From Afipia sp. (GTDB taxonomy: Bacteria > Pseudomonadota > Alphaproteobacteria > Rhizobiales > Xanthobacteraceae), in contig JAFVHU010000091.1 of the NCBI GenBank assembly GCA_017474385.1, forward strand, positions 1 through 38,715: a DNA stretch of 38,715 bases, given 5' to 3'. The position numbers and the translations under genes were made by a program. This document shows positions 33,117-38,715 of this stretch, piece by piece (positions within the stretch are counted from its first letter, which is position 1; each line of letters starts with the position of its first letter). The notes beneath the pieces were generated by a model, which saw only the letters and a list, made by a program, of their open reading frames with translations, was not told where the DNA came from and did not search any database.

Positions 33117-34369
33117 ACGCCCCGCATTCGCTGCGTGATGTCCCCTGGTTGAGATCAGGCGCGACGGCGCGGGTGCTGACGCTGCTCAATTCTGACGGTG
33201 AGGAGGCGCGGGTTGCGGGGGGCGCTGTGCGCAACGCACTGCTCGGGCTCCCGATCGGCGACATCGACATTGCGACCACGGCGTTGCCGGAGGGAGTGAT
33301 CCGCCGCGCCAAGCTTGCGCATATCAAGGCGGTGCCGACCGGCGTCGAGCACGGCACGGTGACGCTGGTGATCGAAGGCCAGCCGTTCGAAGTGACCACA
33401 CTGCGCGAGGACATCGAAACCTTCGGGCGCAAGGCCAAGGTGGCGTTCGGGCGCGACTGGAAGCGCGATGCCATGCGCCGCGATTTCACCATCAACGGCC
33501 TGACCGTGACGCCGGATGGCACGGTTCACGACGAGGTCGGCGGGCGCGCGGACATCGAAGCACGACGCGTGCGCTTCATCGGCGAGCCGTCGCAACGGAT
33601 CGCGGAGGACTATCTGCGCATCCTGCGTTTCTTCCGCATCCATGCCGCTTACGGCGAGGGCGCGCCGGATCGTACCGGATACGAGGCCTGTATCGCGGGG
33701 CGTGACGGGCTTGCAGAGTTGTCGGCCGAGCGCATCCGGATGGAAATGCTGAAGCTGATGGTCGCGAAGGGAGCGGCGCCTGCGCTGGTCGCGATGGATG
33801 ACGCAGGCCTGCTGCTGCGGCTGACCGCGGGCGTCGTTTTTCACGGGCCATTTGCGGTGATGATTGCTGCCGAACAGGCGCTCGGACTGGAAGCCGATGC
33901 GGTTCGCCGTCTCGGCGCGCTGACCGTGGCGGTGACCGAAGATGCGAAACGCCTGTCGCAGCGCTGGCGGCTGTCGAATGCGGAGACCAAGCGGCTGGAC
34001 TCGATGGGGCATCGCTGGTGGCGGCTGGCCGGCATGGACGAGGCGACGGCGCAGCGGCGGCTCTACAGGCTGGGTGCGGCGCGCTATCTCGACCGGATCA
34101 TGCTGGCATGGGCGCGGGCTGGGCGCGATGCTGCTTCCCCATCGTGGCGCGAGCTTGCGACACTGCCTGATCGCTGGACGCCGCCGGCATTTCCGCTCAA
34201 GGCCGCCGACTTTATTGCGCGCGGTATCGCCGAAGGCCCCGCACTCGGTCATGTCCTGACACTGGCCGAGGATGCGTGGCTGGCGATGCAGTTTCCGCTC
34301 GATGCGGCGGCGCTCAAAACCATCGCCGATGACACCGTCGCGAGATTCACGCGGGATCATCGGCTTTAA
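33113..34369 (+). CDS. cca: CCA tRNA nucleotidyltransferase
   Basis: This 418-residue enzyme adds or repairs the 3' CCA end of tRNAs. The nucleotidyltransferase head has GGAVRNALLGLPIGDIDIAT, including the GG-V-R and D-x-D metal-binding residues. It continues with TVTLVIEGQPFEVTTLREDI and AMRRDFTINGLTV (DxxRRDFTxN). The C-terminal half is helical, as in class II enzymes, and includes LRFFRIHAAYGEG. Its start overlaps the DUF6111 stop by 4 bases. It ends the DUF1285 operon. Confidence 0.95.
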   Translation: MNAPHSLRDVPWLRSGATARVLTLLNSDGEEARVAGGAVRNALLGLPIGDIDIATTALPEGVIRRAKLAHIKAVPTGVEHGTVTLVIEGQPFEVTTLREDIETFGRKAKVAFGRDWKRDAMRRDFTINGLTVTPDGTVHDEVGGRADIEARRVRFIGEPSQRIAEDYLRILRFFRIHAAYGEGAPDRTGYEACIAGRDGLAELSAERIRMEMLKLMVAKGAAPALVAMDDAGLLLRLTAGVVFHGPFAVMIAAEQALGLEADAVRRLGALTVAVTEDAKRLSQRWRLSNAETKRLDSMGHRWWRLAGMDEATAQRRLYRLGAARYLDRIMLAWARAGRDAASPSWRELATLPDRWTPPAFPLKAADFIARGIAEGPALGHVLTLAEDAWLAMQFPLDAAALKTIADDTVARFTRDHRL

Positions 34370-34376
34370 GGTCGGC

Positions 34377-34395
34377 CGCCGGGCAACGCCCGGCG
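34377..34395. terminator. Weak GC hairpin between convergent genes
   Basis: CGCCGGGC (34377-34384) pairs with GCCCGGCG (34388-34395) around a 3-base loop. It sits between the convergent cca and DUF2158-like genes. No T-run follows on either strand, so it is only a possible terminator. Confidence 0.35.
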
Positions 34396-34417
34396 CCGGT
34401 TCAGCAAAGCAAGAGCC

Positions 34418-34681
34418 TTAGGCGACTTCCGCGGTTCTCTTGGCGTGATGGTCGTCGCCTTCGTCTTCGTTCTCTTCGCCGTCCTCGTCGTCTTCTTCGT
34501 CTTCATCGTCGGACATGTCGATGTGAGCGAGTTCGAGAACGGACGCCGGAAGCTTCTCGCGGAACAGATCGCCTTCCTCGCCGATCCAGACACATTCGAT
34601 CATTTCATCGGTGACCTCGGAAACGGTCAACGCCTGACCGCCTGATTTGAGAACAACGACGTCGCCTGCTTTCAGTCCCAT
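34418..34681 (-). CDS. DUF2158 (YodC-like) small protein with acidic tail
   Basis: This 87-residue protein starts MGLKAGDVVVLKSGGQALTV, the pattern of DUF2158/YodC-like small beta proteins, then ECVWIGEEGDLFREKLPASV. Its C-terminal third is extremely acidic (a long Asp/Glu run with one DDHHAK end), which is an extension relative to the short family core. The tail could bind cations or basic partners. It is probably cytoplasmic and monocistronic. Function unknown. Confidence 0.8.
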   Translation of the reverse strand: MGLKAGDVVVLKSGGQALTVSEVTDEMIECVWIGEEGDLFREKLPASVLELAHIDMSDDEDEEDDEDGEENEDEGDDHHAKRTAEVA

Positions 34682-34774
34682 GACCGGCTCCTTGCTGATG
34701 TGAGGGAGCGTTCAGCCTAGCCGCGCGTCATGACACGCCGACAAAGAGAGTTTGATCGGATTTGCGACACAACG

Positions 34775-34806
34775 AAAAGCCCCGGACAACGTCCGGGGCT
34801 TTTGAA
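34775..34806 (-). terminator. Rho-independent terminator of the outer membrane protein gene
   Basis: AAAAGCCCCGGAC (34775-34787) pairs perfectly over 13 bases with GTCCGGGGCTTTT (34791-34803) around a 3-base loop. On the minus strand it follows the porin-like gene stop by about 23 bases and ends in a T-run. Confidence 0.9.
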
Positions 34807-34826
34807 TTCCAGAGAGGCGTCGGTGC

Positions 34827-35624
34827 TTAGCGAACCACGCCGAGGAAGTAGCCGAGCACGTCGAACTTGTAGTTCAGGCCGACCTTGGCGGTGTGGATGC
34901 CCGGCAGGCTGGTTGTGGTCCAGACCTGAGTGCCGGCGTTGCCGCCGAGGTTACCGGTGTTGGTGATGTTGTTGTCGAAGCCGAGGTAGAGGTACTCAGC
35001 CTTTACGCTCCACTTGTTGTCGAAGGCGTATTCCCAGCCGCCGCCGATGGCGTAGCCGAGGCGATACTTGCTGTGCATGGTGTCGAGATGAACGCCAGGG
35101 GCGCTGCCATCAGACACGCCGGTTTCGAAGTTGACCAGAGCGGCACCGCCCTTGACGTAGAGCAGCGAGCGGTCGAATGCGTAACCGAAGCGGGCGGCCC
35201 AGACACTGTAGAGGCCTTCAGCGCGGGTGGTCGCGATCGAGGTTGGCGATCCAGCGTAGGCGGACGCACCCTTCACGCCGATGTAGCCGGTTTCACCTTC
35301 GTAGCCGATCACCCAGTTCGGAGCGAACTGGTAGTTATAGCCACTGGTGTAGCCGCCGATCACGCTCGAATCCAGATTGTAGGATGCTGCGGGGCCAGCG
35401 AAGATCGGCGCGCCAGCGCCGGTGACCGGAACGCCGGTCACGGCATCCTTGGCACCGAAAGCACCACCGACGTAACCACCGATGTAACCGCCGGTCCACG
35501 AGAAGACCTGCACCGGAGGTGGTGCCTTGCGATAGATCGGCGCGGTGCCGAGATCGGCTGCGGAAGCCGCGCCTGCCAGGCCAACGCCCGCGGCAGCGAG
35601 GAGAAGTACAGCAATCTTGCGCAT
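34827..35624 (-). CDS. Outer membrane beta-barrel protein (Omp25/Omp31 family)
   Basis: This 265-residue protein has a signal peptide (MRKIAVLLLAAAGVGLAGAA, cleaved at ASAAD) and then the family-typical PAPIYRKAP-like segment (here DLGTAPIYRKAPPPVQVFSW). Next comes WTGGYIGGYVGGAFG and an eight-strand barrel of alternating residues. VKAEYLYLGFD and VGLNYKF mark the last strands. These abundant alphaproteobacterial proteins stabilise the outer membrane. The canonical C-terminal phenylalanine (NYKF) is followed by an 11-residue tail DVLGYFLGVVR ending in Arg, which is unusual. A 7-bp hairpin (GTGGCGG 35646-35652 with CCGCCAC 35660-35666) lies in the leader. A strong terminator follows. Confidence 0.9.
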   Translation of the reverse strand: MRKIAVLLLAAAGVGLAGAASAADLGTAPIYRKAPPPVQVFSWTGGYIGGYVGGAFGAKDAVTGVPVTGAGAPIFAGPAASYNLDSSVIGGYTSGYNYQFAPNWVIGYEGETGYIGVKGASAYAGSPTSIATTRAEGLYSVWAARFGYAFDRSLLYVKGGAALVNFETGVSDGSAPGVHLDTMHSKYRLGYAIGGGWEYAFDNKWSVKAEYLYLGFDNNITNTGNLGGNAGTQVWTTTSLPGIHTAKVGLNYKFDVLGYFLGVVR

Positions 35625-35645
35625 CGGAGCCCCTTAGAAACGACG

Positions 35646-35666
35646 GTGGCGGTACGATTCCGCCAC
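35646..35666 (-). promoter_or_regulatory. 5'-leader hairpin of the outer membrane protein gene
   Basis: GTGGCGG (35646-35652) and CCGCCAC (35660-35666) form a 7-bp stem about 20 bases upstream of the porin-like start codon. Such leader stems commonly affect mRNA stability of abundant porins; the role here is inferred. Confidence 0.4.
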
Positions 35667-35840
35667 ACCTATGGCCATCAAAATACGTTGAGGGCTGTCC
35701 GGGCTCAAATGGTTTCAGCCCTGTTGGGCGGTATCCGGGACCGTTCTTTGATGAGTGTGCTGTCTCGGTGACACGTCAAAACCGCTCAAAAGGTGCTATT
35801 TTATTAAGCTTTCGTGAATTTCGTCTGCCGACGGAAGCCG

Positions 35841-36734
35841 TTACGGCCACTTCACCTCGGGCGGCATCGACGACAGGATCGAGTCGACGTTTCCGCCTGT
35901 CTTCAGGCCGAAAATGGTCCCCCGGTCATAAAGCAGGTTGAACTCGACATAGCGGCCACGGCGGACGAGCTGCTCCTGGCGATCCTGGTCGGTCCAGGCT
36001 GACCCGAAATTCCGCCGCACCAGCTCGGGATAGATCCCGGCAAAGGCCCGGCCGACGTCCTGGGTGAAGGCCAGATCGGCGTCCCACTCTCCCGAATCGA
36101 GCCAGTCATAGAAGATGCCGCCGACGCCGCGGGCTTCCTTGCGGTGGGGCAGGTAGAAATACTCGTCGCACCAGGTCTTGTACTTCTCGTAAGGCGCGAC
36201 CGCCGCGTGGGCATCGCAGGCTGTCTTCAGGGCCGCGTGAAAGGCAGCCGCATCGGGATCGTCCTGGGTCCGCCGCCGGTCGAGCACCGGGGTCAGGTCC
36301 GCGCCGCCGCCGAACCATGCCTTGGTGGTCACCACGAAGCGGGTGTTCATGTGAACCGCGGGCACGTTCGGATTGCGCGGATGGATAATCAGCGAAACGC
36401 CTGAGGCCCAGAAGCGCGGATCGTCCGCAGCGCCCGGAATCTGTGCGCGGAATTCCGGCGCGAATTCGCCATGCACCGTCGAGCAATGCACGCCGGCCTT
36501 CTCGAACAGCCGCCCGCGCAGCACCGACATCACGCCGCCGCCGCCGGGTTTGCCAGTGTGGTCGGTGCGATCCCACGGCGTGCGGACGAAACGGCCGGCG
36601 TCGCCGGGATAAAGCGCGGCCGGTGCATCGGCCTCAAGCTTTTCCAGCAACAGGCACATATCGTCACGCAGTTGCTCGAACCACGCGCGGGCTCTTTGCT
36701 TGCGCTCTTCGATCGTGGTGACGGGCTTTTCCAA
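35841..36734 (-). CDS. hemF: Oxygen-dependent coproporphyrinogen III oxidase
   Basis: This 297-residue enzyme converts coproporphyrinogen III to protoporphyrinogen IX using oxygen, a late step in haem synthesis. Family segments visible include [69 protein letters not shown] and [20 protein letters not shown]. The start is TTG at 36734, with GGAG 7 bases upstream; there is no better ATG. It is on the same strand as queD, but a family C repeat separates them. Confidence 0.94.
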   Translation of the reverse strand: MEKPVTTIEERKQRARAWFEQLRDDMCLLLEKLEADAPAALYPGDAGRFVRTPWDRTDHTGKPGGGGVMSVLRGRLFEKAGVHCSTVHGEFAPEFRAQIPGAADDPRFWASGVSLIIHPRNPNVPAVHMNTRFVVTTKAWFGGGADLTPVLDRRRTQDDPDAAAFHAALKTACDAHAAVAPYEKYKTWCDEYFYLPHRKEARGVGGIFYDWLDSGEWDADLAFTQDVGRAFAGIYPELVRRNFGSAWTDQDRQEQLVRRGRYVEFNLLYDRGTIFGLKTGGNVDSILSSMPPEVKWP

Positions 36735-36761
36735 CTGATTTCTCCGTCCGGTCGCTTTCTT

Positions 36762-36928
36762 GTCCCTCCCCCTTGTAGGGAGGGTGGCACGTTGCGAGCG
36801 TAGCGAACAACGTGTCGGGTGGGGGTAACTTCAGAGATGGGCAGGAATAATCGAATTAGATACTCCGAATAACCCCCACCCCGGTCTTCGCTTCGCTCGA
36901 CCGACCCTCCCCACAAGGGGGAGGGATG
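36762..36928. repeat. Family C-like palindromic repeat (copy 2)
   Basis: CCCTCCCCCTTGT...GGGAGGG lies at one end and CCCTCCCCACAAGGGGGAGGG at the other, facing inward. An inner GGTGGGGGT...ACCCCCACC pairing and CGTTGCGAGCGTAGCGAACAACG and CGCTTCGCTCG stems complete it. It fills the gap between queD and hemF. It is related to, but diverged from, the element at 20738. Confidence 0.75.
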
Positions 36929-36944
36929 ACCTGCGGTACGCGCT

Positions 36945-37319
36945 CTAGCTCTGCGGGCCGAAATACGTGCAGCTTTCGTTGCAACTGTCGCGATGGACGC
37001 TGACGCGGGTGACCTTGCCGGCGTGCTGAACCCGGTCCCAAATGAAGCGTGTGAGATTTTCCAGCGTCGGTGCGCCCAGCGCCTCGACCTTATTGAGCAG
37101 CTTGTGGTCGAGCATTTTCTGCACCTCGGCCATCCGCTGCTCGAGCACGCCCAGATCTGTCACCATCCCGGTCGCGGGATCGGGTGTTCCGCGAATGGAG
37201 ACCTCGGCGCGGAACGAGTGGCCGTGGATTTCGTCGCTGGCCTCGCCCAGCGTCGTGCCGGGCAGCGAATGCGCGGCCTCGAAACGGAACGATTTCGTCA
37301 ATTCCCACATCGGCGTCAT
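36945..37319 (-). CDS. queD: QueD/PTPS-family 6-carboxytetrahydropterin synthase homologue, divergent active site
   Basis: This 124-residue protein has the PTPS/QueD fold pattern with zinc ligands in FEAAHSLP and IHGHSF, LDHKLLN, and TLENLTRFIW. QueD makes 6-carboxytetrahydropterin for queuosine synthesis, and queE lies just upstream. Compared with my memory of E. coli QueD, the cysteine four residues before the HGH (Cys27) is Ser here (codon AGC). The glutamate of VKETC aligns with Asp in HRDSC, whereas the following CxxxC pair is kept. The usual mechanism may therefore be altered. The next gene, queE, is 132 bases upstream on the same strand with a family B repeat in between. Confidence 0.88.
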   Translation of the reverse strand: MTPMWELTKSFRFEAAHSLPGTTLGEASDEIHGHSFRAEVSIRGTPDPATGMVTDLGVLEQRMAEVQKMLDHKLLNKVEALGAPTLENLTRFIWDRVQHAGKVTRVSVHRDSCNESCTYFGPQS

Positions 37320-37339
37320 TTACCTCTGTTCGTTGAAGC

Positions 37340-37439
37340 CGTCATCCTGAGGTGCGCGGCGCTCTTTGCGCCGAGCCTCGAAGGATGGCGGGCCGTCGCC
37401 CTTCGAGGCTCGCAAGAGCTCGCGCCTCAGGGTGACGGC
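37340..37439. repeat. Family B palindromic repeat (copy 2)
   Basis: GTCATCCTGAGGTGCGCGGC...CCTCGAAGGATGG is followed by GTCGCCCTTCGAGGCTCGCA...CGCCTCAGGGTGACGG. This is the same pair of facing half-elements as at 18349 but in the opposite order. It occupies the queE-queD gap. Confidence 0.75.
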
Positions 37440-37451
37440 TCATGTTCATCC

Positions 37452-38084
37452 CTATCTAATACCAAGCGTCTTGTGCGTCTGGACGCTGAGCCGCCACTGC
37501 GGATGGCGCAAGCAATACGCGATTGCAGCTTGCGTGCTTTGCGCTATGTCAGGTCCGTCCATCGGCTGCAACGAGAACCGCTCGAATTCCAGACCCGCGA
37601 AATCCTCAGGGGTGTTCTCCGCCTGCGGATAGACCAGCTTCAATTCGTGGCCCTTGCGGATGACCAGTTCCGATCCGGCTTTGGGGCTGACGCAGATCCA
37701 GTCGAGACCGGGCGGTGGTTCGATGGTGCCGTTGGTCTCGATCGCGATGGTAAAGCCGTGCGCATGCAGCGCGTCGATCAGCGCGGTATCCACTTGCAGC
37801 AGCGGTTCGCCGCCGGTGAGGACCGTATAGCGATGGCTTGGCGGCCCGTCCCACTGCGCGGCAATCGCCGCCGCGAGGTCATCGGCGTTCGCGTAGCGTC
37901 CGCCGAGCGTGCCGTCGGTGCCGACGAAATCGGTGTCGCAGAACTTGCACACGGCCTCAGCGCGGTCCTGCTCGCGGCCGGTCCACAGGTTACAGCCGCT
38001 GAATCGGCAGAACACGGCGGTGCGCCCGGCATGGGCGCCTTCGCCTTGCAATGTCAGGAAAATTTCCTTGACCGCGTAACTCAA
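37452..38084 (-). CDS. queE: 7-carboxy-7-deazaguanine synthase
   Basis: This 210-residue radical SAM enzyme rearranges 6-carboxytetrahydropterin to 7-carboxy-7-deazaguanine on the way to queuosine. The iron-sulfur cluster motif is CX14CX2C (first Cys in FSGCNLWTG, last two in VCKFCDTDF), as known for the Burkholderia-type enzyme, rather than the usual radical SAM CX3CX2C. VLTGGEPLLQVD is the SAM-binding region. The start is TTG at 38084, with AAGGA 8 bases upstream. It overlaps the trmL stop by 4 bases (TTGA). Confidence 0.93.
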   Translation of the reverse strand: MSYAVKEIFLTLQGEGAHAGRTAVFCRFSGCNLWTGREQDRAEAVCKFCDTDFVGTDGTLGGRYANADDLAAAIAAQWDGPPSHRYTVLTGGEPLLQVDTALIDALHAHGFTIAIETNGTIEPPPGLDWICVSPKAGSELVIRKGHELKLVYPQAENTPEDFAGLEFERFSLQPMDGPDIAQSTQAAIAYCLRHPQWRLSVQTHKTLGIR

Positions 38085-38560
38085 CTCGCCGTTCCTTTTG
38101 CGCTTGAAAACACGGCCCTTGTCTGCCGCAGCGCCTCGCCCAGCGCCATCGCTACCGTCATCGCAACGTTCAGGGACCGCATGCCGGGCGCGATGGGGAT
38201 CACCAGCCGCTCGTCGGCCGCGTTTACCACGTCATCCGGCACCCCGGCGGATTCACGGCCGAACAGCAGGATGTCATCGTCCCGATAGATATGATCGAGA
38301 TAGGGCGTTGCAGCCTTTGTCGAAAAAAGAACCAGCCGGCCGCCGGATTCCGCCCGCCACGCCTCGAAGGCGGCCCAGGAATCATGGCGTACGATGGTCA
38401 CCTGGTCCAGATAGTCCATTCCGGCCCGGCGGAAATGCCGGTCGGAAATGGGGAAACCGGCCGGCTCGATGATGTGGGCCTCGACCGCCAGACAGGCGCA
38501 GAGCCGCAGAATCGTCCCGGTGTTTTGCGGGATGTCAGGTTGAAAAAGGACAACGCGCAT
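38081..38560 (-). CDS. trmL: tRNA (cytidine(34)-2'-O)-methyltransferase
   Basis: This 159-residue SPOUT-class enzyme methylates the 2'-O of the wobble base of certain leucine tRNAs. The deep trefoil knot segments are visible: LFQPDIPQNTGTILRLCACL at the N-terminus, and FGRESAGVPDDVV and IPIAPGMRSLNVAMTVAMAL for the SAM-binding knot. I use ATG 38560 (MRVVLFQP), since the longer frame from 38611 adds residues unlike the family. Its stop overlaps the queE start, so the two are coupled. Both gene products act on or toward modification of tRNA position 34. Confidence 0.94.
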   Translation of the reverse strand: MRVVLFQPDIPQNTGTILRLCACLAVEAHIIEPAGFPISDRHFRRAGMDYLDQVTIVRHDSWAAFEAWRAESGGRLVLFSTKAATPYLDHIYRDDDILLFGRESAGVPDDVVNAADERLVIPIAPGMRSLNVAMTVAMALGEALRQTRAVFSSAKGTAS

Positions 38561-38618
38561 CGAAAGCGGCCTTTGGCACCGGTGGAAAACTTCAGGAAAA
38601 ATCTCCGCCACAGGCGGT

Positions 38619-38637
38619 TTTAGTGCGTCGCACTAAA
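38619..38637. promoter_or_regulatory. Perfect palindrome upstream of trmL
   Basis: TTTAGTGCGTCGCACTAAA has perfect 9-base arms (38619-38627, 38629-38637) around a single central T. It lies about 60 bases upstream of the trmL start and reads as an operator for a dimeric regulator. The regulator and the target gene, which may lie beyond the right edge of the window, are unknown. Confidence 0.55.
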
Positions 38638-38715
38638 TGTGCCGATAGCGGGCTTGCGCTCTCCCGGCAAGGGTGCCAATAGATCGATTCTAGATCGTAT
38701 GTTCTGCCCGGTTGA

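Noticed and set aside
35625-35840. Possible tRNA or riboswitch between hemF and the porin-like gene
   Set aside because: No cloverleaf or conserved riboswitch core could be found; only a short leader hairpin is present.

Overview
The window is a high-GC alphaproteobacterial chromosome segment, most likely from the Nitrobacteraceae (Bradyrhizobium, Afipia, Rhodopseudomonas, Nitrobacter relatives). The evidence is the mix of families (DUF4170, DUF6111, DUF1285, an Omp31-like porin, a ScfR/RamB-type regulator beside a long isocitrate lyase), the strong G/C bias at third codon positions, and several families of intergenic palindromic repeats typical of Rhizobiales. I see no rRNA, tRNA, CRISPR array, prophage or complete insertion sequence. 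It reads as core chromosome with one likely acquired gene. All family calls are from reading the sequence; no search was run.

Layout. 1-1868: the 3' end of an RND efflux pump gene, a TetR regulator and an overlapping flavin-reductase-like gene. 1869-2302: a repeat-rich spacer with two CTAG-bounded palindromes. 2303-8428: a fatty-acid beta-oxidation operon (FadE-like acyl-CoA dehydrogenase, thiolase, fused hydratase/3-hydroxyacyl-CoA dehydrogenase, acyl-CoA thioesterase). 8828-12295: a small unknown gene, an Old Yellow Enzyme reductase, a DUF1993 protein and a lytic transglycosylase. 12419-13654: a low-GC gene for a membrane-anchored, coiled-coil, Mrr-like nuclease. 13848-17075: isocitrate lyase (aceA) diverging from its probable regulator across an AT-rich operator region. 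This links naturally to the beta-oxidation operon, since both serve growth on fatty acids or acetate through the glyoxylate shunt.

17349-20716: DUF4170, an unknown membrane protein, a metallophosphoesterase, a NUDIX hydrolase and a GNAT acetyltransferase, separated by repeats. 20896-23708: a minus-strand DUF2946 + TonB-dependent receptor unit preceded by a Zur-like palindrome, probably zinc uptake. 24224-31233: a minus-strand MoxR ATPase - DUF58 - BatA/DUF4159 - second large membrane protein operon. 31539-34369: a plus-strand DUF1285 - CoA pyrophosphatase - DUF6111 - cca operon, translationally coupled at its 3' end. 34418-38560: minus-strand genes for a DUF2158-like protein, a porin-like outer membrane protein, hemF, queD, queE and trmL.

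The points most worth a second look are the Zur-like site with its DUF2946/TonB receptor unit, the anchored nuclease, the repeated TTACAA-type sites between aceA and its regulator, a QueD homologue lacking the canonical catalytic cysteine, the palindrome upstream of trmL, and repeat elements that lie between or at the very start of genes.
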